Shown one piece after another: positions 21,353-32,458 of a stretch of 64,000 bases of DNA. The notes beneath the pieces were generated by a model. The model was given only the letters and a program-made list of their open reading frames with translations, had not been told where the DNA came from and did no database searches. Origin of the DNA: Leishmania martiniquensis (lineage: Eukaryota > Euglenozoa > Kinetoplastea > Trypanosomatida > Trypanosomatidae); assembly GCF_017916325.1 (NCBI RefSeq), contig NC_090169.1, positions 1,116,001 to 1,180,000 of the forward strand. Reading direction: 5' to 3'. Every line of letters starts with the position of its first letter. Position 1 is the first letter of the stretch. A program made the position numbers and the translations under genes.

Positions 21353-21880
21353 ATGGAGTGCAAAATCGGCCTCGTCCTCTACGCGATCTTTCAGTTCATC
21401 GCGTTTCTCTTCGTGCTGGTGGCGACGCCGATCGATATGTTTCGCCGTACGGTGGCAGCTCCACCGCAAGGCCCTTCATGCGTAACATTATGGGGGTTCA
21501 AAGACGATTGCAATGCTCTTCTGTACGACTTCTCCTATGATAATTTATGGGGTCTTTGCAGTGCCCGCCTTGACCGCTTCCGCACCGCTCAGGCGTTCGC
21601 CATCATCTCGATTGTCGTGTACGGCACGGCGTTCATTTTGGGTTGCATTATGCTGTACTGCTATGTGTGGCTGCGCTGGGTGTGCCTGGGGCTGAACATC
21701 GCCGGCATCGTCACCGTGTGCGTCGTGTGGGCGTCCATGGTGGTGACGGTGAAAAAAGATGCCAATCGTTTGTGTCTCGACATTGGCGAAGGCTTTCGCT
21801 TCGGTGCCGGCTTTGTCCTCTTCGTTATTGCCTGGTGCCTGGACATCGTGAACATCGTGTTCCTGCTGCTGCCGTACTAG
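21353..21880 (+). CDS. Amastin 3
   Basis: 175 aa. The first 27 residues match amastin 1, then IDM replaces IEM. The first loop is different (RRTVAAPPQGPS, then the signature C-V-T-L-W-G-F-K-D-D-C at 43-53). The TM2 region (VVYGTAFILGCIMLYCYVW) is the X-associated version, but the TM3 region reads IVTVCVVWASMVV, which matches the amastin 4/6/7 version rather than IGTLCVVW of amastins 1, 2 and 5. The loop before TM4 is unique (VKKDANRLCLDIGEGFR). It is therefore a mosaic of the two backbones with its own loops. The 3' flank is class X. Confidence 0.96.
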   Translation: MECKIGLVLYAIFQFIAFLFVLVATPIDMFRRTVAAPPQGPSCVTLWGFKDDCNALLYDFSYDNLWGLCSARLDRFRTAQAFAIISIVVYGTAFILGCIMLYCYVWLRWVCLGLNIAGIVTVCVVWASMVVTVKKDANRLCLDIGEGFRFGAGFVLFVIAWCLDIVNIVFLLLPY

Positions 21881-24520
21881 GCGAGGGGACCTGATGCGAG
21901 CGAGAGGGGAAGGGCGGGGGCTGCGGGACCTGGCCTCTGGTGTCTGGGAGCCAATGTGCGCTGTGGGGCCGCGCGTGTGCTGTGGCCCACTGCGGAGCGC
22001 TCAGGGCCCGGGAGGGACCGCTACCGCGCTGCTGTGCGTTGGCGTCTCGGATGTTTCTGCTCTTCTCTCAGCGCTCTCTGCGTGTGTTGGTCTCCTCTCG
22101 GGTGGCGTTGCGTCCGTGTGTGGTGCCGTTGGGGTGTGCACGCGGCGCCCCCCTCTCACGATGTTTCGTGTGTGTGTGTGTGCTTTCGATTGCTGACACA
22201 TCTTTTTCTTCGCTCTTTGCGAATTTTCTTCTGCCTTGTGATTATTCGCCGTCGCTGTCGCTCTCTCCCCCTCCGTGTGTGTGTAACGATCGCGAAGGAC
22301 GGAGAGGGCGAAGGCGCGAAACGTACAGCTATGCGGAGGAGGGCGGGAGAGGTGGCCACGCGTATGTGTGTGGGGCCGCAGTAGCCGCAGTGGGGTCGTC
22401 CCGCACCGTACGCACCCGCACACCCGCACGCGCGCAGACACAGACAGCGGCACCGGCGACGAGGATGGGGAGGAGCGCTGAAAGCCGCTGAGCGCGCAGA
22501 GGCGCATGTGCATTTTGCTCTGATTGCATCTCTCGACTCGAGTCTGTCTGCGCTCACTGTGTGCGTGCCATCTCGTCTCCCCTCATGGGCGCTTCGCGGT
22601 TCCGTCTCGCTCACCGCCTGCTTACATGAGTGGGCCTTGACGGACACCCTTTGTGGAGAGTCGCCACAGCTTTTGATGGGGTGCGCTGGCGTGCAGTGTC
22701 TGAGGGCTGGGCATGGCATGCAGGCAAGCCATGGGGTCTGCGAGGGCCCTTGGGTGAAGCTTGTTCGCTCTCTCCTCGAAAAGAGCGGGCATGCGGCTGC
22801 GCCATCCCGTGCTACCCGCAGGGCAGACGCCGCCGCCTCCATCCTGGAGCCAGGTCCTCGGCGCTGCCCATGTGGAGGGAGCTGTGCGGACTGCCCAGGC
22901 TTGCGTGACACCGGTCGCACAGCCCCTGTCGGAGGCAGCGACAAGGAAGGGCGCGAGGGGCCTGCCAGACGCATGGTGTCCCGTGTGGGCGGCGAGGCGG
23001 CTTGCGTGGTCGCCCAGGACTTGGCCTGCATGCGGCTGAGGGCGGTGAGCTGTGGCTGTGTGCGTATGTGCCTGCGGGCACACTCGTTGCCGAGTAGCAC
23101 TCACGTAAGTCAGCGCTGCAGCACTCGTGGCAGACGCGCCTTTCGCTCCGCTCTCCGACGGCGCCGCCTTTCGCCTGCGCCTGCAGCGCCGGCGCACTTT
23201 TGCTTTGACCCATTGCTTTGCATGGCGCCTTCCCGTGCGCGTTTGCCTTTTCTCTGCCAGTCGTGCTTTCGCTCCGAAGGACGCCGCTGTGCGCGTGAAC
23301 CCGTGCTGCTCCGCCCCCCTCTCCCCCAACGGCGCCGCTGCCGCCGTTGTCGCCGCCCTCGACCTCCGAGAGCGGGCGTGGCTGGGGGAGGGCGCCGAGC
23401 CCCTTGCTGCGGCGAGCGGGGCAGGGCCGTGCTCTCTGCGGGTGCGCGTGCGCGCCCCTGCAGGCCCGTGAATGCTCACACGTATGCGTCCCTCTCTCCA
23501 TGCGATCTCCTCTTGCACCCACGCCTCCCCACGTGCACCTCTCTTGTCTGCTGCGCTTGTATGATGGGCGCCTGAGGGCGCGACACGGTGGTGACCGTGG
23601 CTGGCCCCGGGATGGGCCGGCCGACAGCCACGCAGGACGGCGCGAGGCTTGCATGCGCGCATACAGGGCGCCGCGCTTGTCTGACGGCGGTGCGCGGTGC
23701 TGGGCGGTGTGGCTGGCGTGTGTGCGTGTGCGCGGCCGGTGGCGCCGCCGCCGCTGCCGCGACTGCGGGACCGCTACGCGAACCGCTGCCCGAGCCGGTC
23801 GCTGGCGCGCGCGGGCGAACGGAGCACTGCTGTGTCGCTGTGGCGACGGATGTGCCTGCAGCGGACGCTGCGGGCCGACGGGGCTGTGCTGGAGACGTGC
23901 GCGCGGCGACTGGCGCAGCCGCCGTAGGGCGAGGGCCGGCGCGAGGGCGGTGGCGACGGCAGCGCCGGCCACGCGTCCTTGTGCTGGGTGGTGCTGTGCG
24001 ACCGTGTGCCGGGCGTATAGGCCTGAGAGTGCGAGGTGCCGCACACGGCCGCCTCGCGCGCGCTGAGCGCGACGGGCCAGCGCCACTCCGGTGGAAGGGG
24101 CGGTGTAGGCCACCTGAGCAGGTGCCCCTCTCTCTGCCGACGCCTGCGTGCGCTCGTGTCTGTGTGTGTGTGTGTGTAGCGACTGAGTGCGTGGTGTGCT
24201 GACTGCTGCTGGCGGACCGGCCAGACTACATGCCAAAAGGAAAACCGAGGCGACGCACGGCTCGTGTGCGCCTCTCTGTCGATGATGCGCGTGCTTGTGT
24301 AGCCTCTACAGTGACGACATTTTTTTCCCTGCCTTATTCGTGGAGCAGCCGATCATGTCGGGCGCGCCCACACGCGCGTGCGTGCGCGGCGAGGTGCGTG
24401 CCGTGGCTGGTGCCTCTTGCTCTCGCACCCTTACAGCACCAGCGGTGCTCGGGGGATGGGGGCGCGACCTGGACAGGGGTGACGCCCATGCCTCTGCGGC
24501 GTATGCGACGGTTCTCGGCG
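21881..24520 (+). repeat. Class X flank plus spacer core, copy 3
   Basis: Third copy of the X flank (21881-23163) and core (23164-24520). It differs from copies 1 and 2 by single-base insertions in short runs, for example an extra T in 'gcacttttgc' and an extra C in 'gcgcccctgc', the same variants as in later copies. Confidence 0.8.
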
Positions 24521-25011
24521 GCCGCACCTCCTTCGGCTCTTGTGCACGTGTGCCGCCGAGCGACGCACCTGCACCCGCTGCGCGCGCCTCGCAGCGCCAG
24601 CTGCCTTGTGTCCTCACCACTAGCTCACCCCACCCCTCTCTCGCTGTGCCTCGCATGTCCTCGCTCTGCCACGACGTCGCCCGTGCCGGCGCCTCCCACG
24701 GCTGCCTCCTCTGCCATAACGACCGGCGCACCCCCACACGTACACCCATACGCCCCTGCAACGACGCCGCGCACCCACGCGCATGCGGCGGCACCGAAGA
24801 CACTCCTTCGCCGACCCACAGCCACCCGCGCTCTCTTCTTCTCGGGCCTCTCCCCTCCCTCTGCCTCTCCGTTTCCCCCTCTGTCTGCCATCTGCACGCT
24901 GTGGTGCGCTCTCCCCCGCCCTCGTCCGCTCTTGCCCGCCGTCTCTCTCGCCTCGTCCGCCGCGCAGCTGCACCTCGCCCCTCCCTGCTGTGCGGCCTGC
25001 CATTCGCGGAG

Positions 25012-25541
25012 ATGGAGTGCAAAATCGGCCTCGTCCTCTACGCGATCTTTCAGTTCATCGCGTTTCTCTTCGTGCTGGTGGCGACGCCGATCGAGATGTT
25101 CGCGTAGTCGAAGTTCCACGCGCTGGACCCTTCATGCTTGTATCACACTATGGGGTGTCAAAGCTAGATTGTAAGCTCTTGATTACAGTCATCCTATCGA
25201 GAACTCTATGGGAAGATTGTCCTGACCGCCTTGCCCGTTTCCGCGCCGCTGAGGGGTTCGCCATCATCTCCATCTTCGTGTACGGCACGGCGTTCGTTCT
25301 GGGCGTCATCATCCTCTTCTGCTGTGCATGGCTGCGCTGGGTGTGCCTGGGGCTGAACATCGCCGGCATCGTCACCGTGTGCGTCGTGTGGGCGTCCATG
25401 GTGGTGACATATTATAGAGATGAAGGCGATAACTGCGCTAAAGAGAGTACTTTCTCAAGATTCGGTGCCGGCTTTGTCCTCTTCGTTATTGCCTGGTGCC
25501 TGGACATCGTGAACATCGTGTTCCTGCTGCTGCCGTACTAG
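25012..25541 (+). pseudogene. Amastin 4, broken by frameshifts
   Basis: The usual start (MECKIGLVLY...) at 25012 runs only 31 codons to a TAG at 25105-25107. Compared with amastins 6 and 7 there are three single-base length changes: one T too few in the run after the codon for Met29 (about 25100), one base too few just before the signature (about 25137), and one A too many in 'gtcaaagct' (about 25161). As a result the signature (C-I-T-L-W-G-V-K) lies in a different frame from the N-terminus, and the rest (TM2 to the LLLPY end) lies in a third, open frame that reaches the normal stop at 25541. Two of the three changes are in homopolymer runs, so sequencing or assembly error is a real alternative. 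If true, it is a decayed amastin that could act as a donor in gene conversion. The backbone and 3' flank are of the Y type. Confidence 0.85.
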
Positions 25542-27261
25542 GCGAGGGGACCTGATGCGAGCGAGAGGGGAAGGGCGGGCGCTGCGGGACCTGGCCCCGC
25601 CTACGTCCCTGGCGCGCCTCTGTTGCTGGCCTCTGGAGCGTGCGTGCCTGTGCGGCGGCGCTGCTGTGCGTCGGCGTGTTGAATGCTTCTGCGCACCCCT
25701 CCCCCCTCTCTGCGTGTGTTGGTCTCCTCTCGGGCGGCGTTGCGTCCGTGTGTGGTGCCGTTGGGGTGTGCACGCGGCGCCCACCCTATTTGTAACGATC
25801 TCTTTTCTGTGTGCGTGTGTGTGTGCTTTCGATTGCTGACACGTCTTTTTCTTCGCTATTTGCGTATTTTGTTCTGCCTTGTGATTATTCGCCGCCGCTG
25901 CTGCTCTTGTGTGCGCGCCGCTCTGCGCTGTGCCGAGGCGCACGGCGCCCACGGCGCCGGCAGGCCCGTCCGAGTCGCCTGACGCATACCCCACTCACGG
26001 GTGATGAGGCGAGAGGGGCTGGGTGAGGGGGCGGCGCTGGTGGCTCGGCGGTGGTGAGGGGACGCGCGTGGAGACCGGGGCGGCCGAAGAGGGAGAGGAG
26101 GGCGCAGCGCCGCCGGGCAGGGGCCACGCGCCTATCCCTCCCCCACCGTCGCGGCGCATCCCCTACACTGACGACGGGGCCTGCTCTTGCGCCTGTGTCT
26201 GGGCCCCCCTCGATGCCGCACCTGTACATGTGCTTCACAGAGCTCATCGAGTAGGCACAGAGGGAGGACGGAGGCGTGGAGTGCGGCGGGAGAGGGATGC
26301 GAGCTGGCCCAGGGGGTGGTGGCAGTGCGAGGAGAGCCCCCGAGACGAGGGGAGGGCCGGGCACAGCCTGTGGCTCTCCGCTCCCCCTGCTGTCGCTGAG
26401 TCCGCTGGCGCCCACCGCTGGCCGCTCTCATTTCCGTCACTCTCGTCTGCAAGGCTCGTCTTTCCCCTTCCCTCCCCGCCTCGGCAGGCGTAAGCCGTCT
26501 GCGGCTCGCGTGCGCGCGTCGCTGTCGTACCCCTATGCTCTCCACTTGCGACTGTTTGGAGGCGGACGAGGCTGATGGGGAGGAGGGAGGCTGCAGTGTG
26601 GAGGGAAGGGAGGCAGGACGCGGCGGCGCAGGAGATGGGGAGCGCGTGCGCATCACGAGAGGCGCGCAGAGACCTGTGCACACACTTATACACCCACACG
26701 CAGCCCGCGGCACCGACGGAGGAGACAGAGGGAGAGGGGAGGGCCGCTTTGCTCTCCTCTCCTTTTTTGCTGTTTGCCTGTGCGACTGGACTCTGTCTGC
26801 CTCTGCCTCTCGCTTTGTGCGTGCGTGCATGGCGTCTTTGATGGCCTTTTGGCTTCGCCTGTGCTTTGTGCGGTCGCGTGTTTCGTTGCCGCCTGAGGTC
26901 GTCGCTGCCTCCTGACTCCTGTGCGGAGTGTACTGGCCACACAGGGCGGGGTGCAGGTGACTCGCAGGGCCTGGAGGGGTGGACCCTGACGTGAGGCTGG
27001 CTGGCTGTGCGGTCGCGCACCTGCGACATGCACCCTGGCCACCTCCCTAGCAATGATCTCACGACAGACGCCTCGCTGCGGGCGACTGGGATGCAGCCGT
27101 GGTGCGGCGGAGGCACGCGAGTTGCTGCTGCGTGTGTGCACCTGCCGCGCAGCTTGTCGCTGGGTGGCACGGCAAGCGGGCGTGCTGCTGCGGCTGTGAG
27201 GGCCCAGAAATCCAGCCGATGCGAGATGCACAGGAGAGGACACGCACCCCAACGCCAAGCA
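25542..27261 (+). repeat. Class Y amastin 3' flank (after amastin 4)
   Basis: 1720 bp. The same class follows amastins 6 (36118-37843) and 7 (40218-41938). It shares scattered blocks with class X over about the first 370 bases, then is unrelated. It includes a G-rich stretch (about 25995-26060) and an A/G-rich stretch (about 26570-26660). Copies differ mostly in homopolymer lengths. No gene recognised. Confidence 0.8.
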
Positions 27262-28376
27262 CCGCCTTTCGCCTGCGCCTGCAGCGCCGGCGCACTTTGC
27301 TTTGACCCATTGCTTTGCATGGCGCCTTCCCGTGCGCGTTTGCCTTTTCTCTGCCAGTCGTGCTTTCGCTCCGAAGGACGCCGCTGTGCGCGTGAACCCG
27401 TGCTGCTCCGCCCCCCTCTCCCCCAACGGCGCCGCTGCCGCCGTTGTCGCCGCCCTCGACCTCCGAGAGCGGGCGTGGCTGGGGGAGGGCGCCGAGCCCC
27501 TTGCTGCGGCGAGCGGGGCAGGGCCGTGCTCTCTGCGGGTGCGCGTGCGCGCCCCTGCAGGCCCGTGAATGCTCACACGTATGCGTCCCTCTCTCCATGC
27601 GATCTCCTCTTGCACCCACGCCTCCCCACGTGCACCTCTCTTGTCTGCTGCGCTTGTATGATGGGCGCCTGAGGGCGCGACACGGTGGTGACCGTGGCTG
27701 GCCCCCGGATGGGCCGGCCGACAGCCACGCAGGACGGCGCGAGGCTTGCATGCGCGCATACAGGGCGCCGCGCTTGTCTGACGGCGGTGCGCGGTGCTGG
27801 GCGGTGTGGCTGGCGTGTGTGCGTGTGCGCGGCCGGTGGCGCCGCCGCCGCTGCCGCGACTGCGGGACCGCTACGCGAACCGCTGCCCGAGCCGGTCGCT
27901 GGCGCGCGCGGGCGAACGGAGCACTGCTGTGTCGCTGTGGCGACGGATGTGCCTGCAGCGGACGCTGCGGGCCGACGGGGCTGTGCTGGAGACGTGCGCG
28001 CGGCGACTGGCGCAGCCGCCGTAGGGCGAGGGCCGGCGCGAGGGCGGTGGCGACGGCAGCGCCGGCCACGCGTCCTTGTGCTGGGTGGTGCTGTGCGACC
28101 GTGTGCCGGGCGTATAGGCCTGAGAGTGCGAGGTGCCGCACACGGCCGCCTCGCGCGCGCTGAGCGCGACGGGCCAGCGCCACTCCGGTGGAAGGGGCGG
28201 TGTAGGCCACCTGAGCAGGTGCCCCTCTCTCTGCCGACGCCTGCGTGCGCTCGTGTCTGTGTGTGTGTGTGTGTAGCGACTGAGTGCGTGGTGTGCTGAC
28301 TGCTGCTGGCGGACCGGCCAGACTACATGCCAAAAGGAAAACCGAGGCGACGCACGGCTCGTGTGCGCCTCTCTGT
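27262..28376 (+). repeat. Spacer core before tuzin
   Basis: The same core as 15849-16962 but without a direct join to the tuzin scar. After 'gcctctctgt' at 28376 it continues into 319 bp that are absent from all other copies. Confidence 0.8.
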
Positions 28377-28695
28377 GCAGGGAGGCGACTAATCCTCCTT
28401 TGCTGCGGCGCTGCCAACGAGGCTTTCAGCGGCGGTGGTGTCGCCGCGAACTCTTGAGGCGCCGTGGGAGCAAGGAAGAGAGCGTACATGCAGAGGGGCA
28501 AGAGGACAGACGGTGTTGGGGACCACGGAGGCATCGTTTTGGTGCTATGGGGCACTGAGGTCTTTGCCCTTGCTGTGTGTGAGTGCTCGCTTGTGCATGC
28601 GCCTTCTGCCGACAGGGATGTGCTGCTGACAGCCTTTGCATCCGCGCTCTATTCTCTAATGTCTGCTTTGCCCTCTTCCTTTTTGCCCTTCTCTG
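28377..28695 (+). other. 319-bp segment present only in the tuzin unit
   Basis: This sequence separates the spacer core from the tuzin 5' flank and is missing from the amastin-only units, where the core joins the flank directly. It is bounded by the 7-bp direct repeat TCTCTGT (28370-28376 and 28689-28695), so the simplest explanation is a deletion by slippage or recombination at this microhomology in the ancestor of the amastin-only units, although insertion here is possible. No gene recognised. Confidence 0.7.
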
Positions 28696-28765
28696 TCGAT
28701 GATGCGCGTGCTTGTGTAGCCTCTACAGTGACGACATTTTTTTCCCTGCCTTATTCGTGGAGCAG

Positions 28766-28778
28766 CTCTCCCTTTCAG
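28766..28778 (+). promoter_or_regulatory. Candidate spliced-leader acceptor for tuzin
   Basis: The sequence ctctccctttcAG ends at 28777-28778. The first ATG after it is at 28871. The equivalent position in the amastin-only spacers reads 'ccgatcatgtcggg', so this tract and AG are not kept there. An alternative acceptor is the AG at about 28851-28852 ('ttacag'). Confidence 0.45.
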
Positions 28779-28870
28779 GCGCGTCCGCACGCGTGCGTGC
28801 ACGGTGAGGTGCGTGCCGTGGCTGGTGCCTCTTGCTCTCGCACCCTTACAGCACCAGCGGTGCTCGGGGG

Positions 28871-30841
28871 ATGGGGGCGCGATCTGGACGAGGCGGCGCT
28901 GCGATGCGGACTCTGCTGCTGCCCCCACGGTTGAGCGTCCGCTGCACCGGGGCGTCGGCCAGCTGCGTGGTGTGCGCGCACCATGGCGACGCGCGCACCT
29001 CTGCTTGCATCCCGCTCGATGAAGCGGCGCGCTGGGCGACGAGGCTGGCCACGCTGGACGGGGGTGTCGCTGGTGCTTTGGGGTCGACGGCGACTCTCGC
29101 ACATTCGCCTGCGTGTGCTTTAACCGCATGGAGCTTGTCTCCGTCTTTATCGGTGCTTCCTCTTCGAAAGCTCGTTGTGCGCGGAACGACTGTGAATGGC
29201 TTCCTCGAGAAGAGCTTGGGGGCCGCTGGTTTCCCTATCGCTGGTGGCGCGGTAAAGGCACCGATAGGTGGAGCCGTTTATGCCGTGCATCTGCGGTGTC
29301 TTTCTCTGTCGCCGCTCTTGGAAGTGGGCTCTCGCGTCTATGTTGAGCGCGGCAGGGACGAGGGGTGTGTCGGGGTTGTGATGGGTGGGGTTGTGGTGCG
29401 CGTGAACGGCAACGGGACGTATGGGGTTCTGCTGGACGACGACGTCCTGGACGTGGCTGTGCCAGCGGAGGTGGTGGTGGTGTCAGAGGGGCGAGCGAAG
29501 CTCGTAAACGACGCTGGGTACGGCGCTGTGGTGGAGTGGGTGCGCACGGCCGGCGTGGCGCGGCGGGCGCACCGGGAGAGCATTGCGTGCGTGCTTTTTC
29601 AGCGCGGCTGGCGTGTGGACAGACTGCACCTGCTGACGGCCCCCGATGTGCAGTGCGCGACGCACGTACCGAAGGCGGTGCGCATGTGCGTGCTGGAGAA
29701 GTCGGAGTGGCAGCGAGACCACCACCGCCAGATGCGGCAGCTGCTGAGGGAGCGGGTGAAGGAGCGGGACTTCCGCTACACGCTTACCAAATACAGCGGG
29801 GTGGTGAGCGCGTCGATGGCGCTGCTGGGCATTGCCATCGCGTTCGGGTGGAACTTGAAGAACTCCCTCGCGCAGCAGCGCGCACACCAGCTTGCGGTCG
29901 CCACCAGGACGCTGACGCAGACGCTGAAGGGCAGTCGCAGCTGCTCGCCAGGGACCTGGTTGGCGGCGCAGCACATTGTTGCGCGCGACGGAGAGGTGGA
30001 TGCTGTACGGCAGGTGCTGCGCCAGCTGGACACGGCGCATCCCCGAATCGTCGTCTTCACTGGCTTTGGTGGGTGCGGCAAGAGCTTTGTGTGTGACAGA
30101 GCTGTGCGGATGGAGCGGATGCCGGCGATTCGTGTCGACGTGCGCGGCGCCGAGGACGCTCTGCGTAGCGTCGCAAAGGCGCTTGGCGTGAGCAATGTGG
30201 ATGTGTGCGGCGACCTGCTTGACTTCGTAAGTGATGCGTGCCGGATGGCCAAGGCTGCGAGCGGCGAGCCGCCGCTCCTGATGCTGGCGCTGCGCGGTGG
30301 CAGCTGTTTGCAGCGGGTGTACAAGGACGCGGTGGCGCTCGCGTGCGACCGTCGTGTTTGCCATGTCGTCGTGGAGGTGCCCATCGAGAGTCTGACAGCG
30401 GCCGACACGGGTCTGCCGCGGCTCGACTTCTGTGCGATACCCGCGTTCAGTCGGGAGCAGGCGGTTGCCTACACGCAGCACACCGCCGACGCTGTCAGCC
30501 TGCACCACTTCATCGATGTTGTGGGAACGAGCAGCGACGACTTGGACGCGCTGCTTGCGGCTCTGCATCAGCGCCGCGTCTCGGCGGCGGCGTGCACGAA
30601 TCAGAAGCTGCTGAAGGCGATGCGGCAGCTTCAAGCGACGTGCGCTGAGCGCCCGCGGGCTCGTGCCGCGCTGCAGCAGCTGTGCGCCTTTCCGTACGGA
30701 GAGGGGCAGCATAGCGGCGCCGACACGCCGGCGCTGCGTAGTGCTGCGCTGTCGGACATTGTGCTGTACGATCCCGTGAAAGATGCGTGGATGTTCCGCA
30801 GCAAGCTTTTGCACACCGCGTCGCGGTGCTGCTGGGTGTAG
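28871..30841 (+). CDS. Tuzin (predicted P-loop membrane protein)
   Basis: Tuzins are kinetoplastid proteins whose genes alternate with amastins, and their function is not established. The 656-aa product has a predicted membrane segment at about residues 309-328 (SGVVSASMALLGIAIAFGW) and a clear Walker A motif, GFGGCGKS, at 398-405, preceded by RIVVFT. This suggests an AAA/STAND-like NTP-binding domain in the C-terminal half. A strong acidic Walker B is not obvious; the candidate strand (LLMLALRGG) lacks the usual Asp. The N-terminal third includes Gly/Val-rich beta-like repeats (GSRVYVERG, GVVVRVNGNGTYGVLLDDD). The frame extends upstream only to a TTG. The ATG at 28871 is the first after the probable acceptor, but 28904 (MRTLLLPPRL) is an equally possible start. 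This is the only intact tuzin in the window; elsewhere only its 5' flank remains. Confidence 0.9.
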   Translation: MGARSGRGGAAMRTLLLPPRLSVRCTGASASCVVCAHHGDARTSACIPLDEAARWATRLATLDGGVAGALGSTATLAHSPACALTAWSLSPSLSVLPLRKLVVRGTTVNGFLEKSLGAAGFPIAGGAVKAPIGGAVYAVHLRCLSLSPLLEVGSRVYVERGRDEGCVGVVMGGVVVRVNGNGTYGVLLDDDVLDVAVPAEVVVVSEGRAKLVNDAGYGAVVEWVRTAGVARRAHRESIACVLFQRGWRVDRLHLLTAPDVQCATHVPKAVRMCVLEKSEWQRDHHRQMRQLLRERVKERDFRYTLTKYSGVVSASMALLGIAIAFGWNLKNSLAQQRAHQLAVATRTLTQTLKGSRSCSPGTWLAAQHIVARDGEVDAVRQVLRQLDTAHPRIVVFTGFGGCGKSFVCDRAVRMERMPAIRVDVRGAEDALRSVAKALGVSNVDVCGDLLDFVSDACRMAKAASGEPPLLMLALRGGSCLQRVYKDAVALACDRRVCHVVVEVPIESLTAADTGLPRLDFCAIPAFSREQAVAYTQHTADAVSLHHFIDVVGTSSDDLDALLAALHQRRVSAAACTNQKLLKAMRQLQATCAERPRARAALQQLCAFPYGEGQHSGADTPALRSAALSDIVLYDPVKDAWMFRSKLLHTASRCCWV

Positions 30842-31440
30842 ACGCGCGGGGAGGTGAGGCTGTGGTGATGAGGTGGATGTGTGGACATACGAGGGACTTG
30901 TGCGACCGCCTATGTGTATGGGGCTCGGCGGCGTTGGGGAGTAGCCAATGGTGGGGGGGGAGGAGATTTGTTGCGCATGCGGCGGCACGTGTACCTCACT
31001 CCCCCTCCCCTGCTCCTCCTTCCTCCCACCCTCCTTGCCTTGTCGCGCGCGTACGGTGTCCTTCCTGCAGATATCTCCTGCGCATTGCCCTTCTATCATG
31101 CGTTAGGCGCCGCCTTTGATCTGCGACGCAGAGCTGTTGCGGCGCAGCCCCCGTCTCTATCCACTGTGTCCCTTACTCTGTGGGTGCGGTGACCCCCCCG
31201 GTGGTAGCTGAGCACCGCGCTACTCCGTCCGTGCTGGCGCAAGGCGGCGTAGGAGAGTACAAAGAGGGGCAGGGAGTACGCGGCAGGCACCGGCTGCTGA
31301 GGAAGGGGAGCCGCAAGGGTGTTGGCTGGGGGTGGGGGCGCCAGCGCGGGTGGTAGCGAGCGCTGCCCTCTTTTTTCTCTTCGCTTCTACCTCTGTGGCC
31401 CCTATCGCAGCGTCTGCAGCTTGTCTCCTGCACACCTGCA
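30842..31440 (+). other. Tuzin 3' flank
   Basis: About 600 bp found once in the window, running from the tuzin stop to the amastin 5' element at 31441. It has a pyrimidine-rich block near 30995-31045. No gene recognised. Its last bases ('cacctgcagcctcacctcc') resemble the sequence entering amastin 1 ('cccctgcagccgcacctcc'), which suggests the natural left edge of the amastin 5' element. Confidence 0.6.
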
Positions 31441-31933
31441 GCCTCACCTCCTTCGGCTCTTGTGCACGTGTGCCGCCGAGCGACGCACCTGCACCCGCTG
31501 CGCGCGCCTCGCAGCGCCAGCTGCCTTGTGTCCTCACCACTAGCTCACCCCACCCCTCTCTCGCTGTGCCTCGCATGTCCTCGCTCTGCCACGACGTCGC
31601 CCGTGCCGGCGCCTCCCACGGCTGCCTCCTCTGCCATAACGACCGGCGCACCCCCACACGTACACCCATACGCCCCTGCAACGACGCCGCGCACCCACGC
31701 GCATGCGGCGGCACCGAAGACACTCCTTCGCCGACCCACAGCCACCCGCGCTCTCTTCTTCTCGGGCCTCTCCCCCTCCCTCTGCCTCTCCGTTTCCCCC
31801 CTCTGCCTGCCATCTGCACGCTGTGGTGCGCTCTCCCCCGCCCTCGTCCGCTCTTGCCCGCCGTCTCTCTCGCCTCGTCCGCCGCGCAGCTGCACCTCGC
31901 CCCTCCCTGCTGTGCGGCCTGCCATTCGCGGAG

Positions 31934-32458
31934 ATGGAGTGCAAAATCGGCCTCGTCCTCTACGCGATCTTTCAGTTCATCGCGTTTCTCTTCGTGCTGG
32001 TGGCGACGCCGATCGACATGTTCCGGCTCCATGGGACATCGGCTGTGGGCGATTTTCCATGCCTGACGCTCTGGGGTTCAAAGAATCATTGCTATAGTGT
32101 TACCCTTGAGGAGAAGGTGCCCCACGTTTTCGGCCGTTGTCCTTCTCGTGGAACTCTTTTTCAAGTTGCCGAGGCGTTCGCCATCATCTCGATTGTCGTG
32201 TACGGCACGGCGTTCATTTTGGGTTGCATTATGCTGTACTGCTATGTGTGGCTGCGCTGGGTGTGCCTGGGGCTGAACATCGCCGGCATCGGCACGCTGT
32301 GCGTCGTCTGGGGGACGATGGTCACGGTGTTTCACAAAGATATTGAAGACTGCATTTCACTAAAAAGATTCTCTTATTACGCCGCTGGCTTTGTCCTCTT
32401 CGTTATTGCCTGGTGCCTGGACATCGTGAACATCGTGTTCCTGCTGCTGCCGTACTAG
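31934..32458 (+). CDS. Amastin 5
   Basis: 174 aa, directly downstream of tuzin. It has the conserved N-terminal 27 residues, then IDMF and a divergent loop, RLHGTSAVGDFP, with the signature C-L-T-L-W-G-S-K-N-H-C at 43-53 and a distinct continuation (YSVTLEEKVPHVFGRC) up to TM2. TM2-TM3 are of the X type (VVYGTAFILGC, IGTLCVVW), but the end of TM3 differs (GTMVTVFHKD), and the loop before TM4 is unique (IEDCISLKRFSYYAAG). Overall it is the most divergent intact copy in its loops. The 3' flank is class X. Confidence 0.96.
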   Translation: MECKIGLVLYAIFQFIAFLFVLVATPIDMFRLHGTSAVGDFPCLTLWGSKNHCYSVTLEEKVPHVFGRCPSRGTLFQVAEAFAIISIVVYGTAFILGCIMLYCYVWLRWVCLGLNIAGIGTLCVVWGTMVTVFHKDIEDCISLKRFSYYAAGFVLFVIAWCLDIVNIVFLLLPY

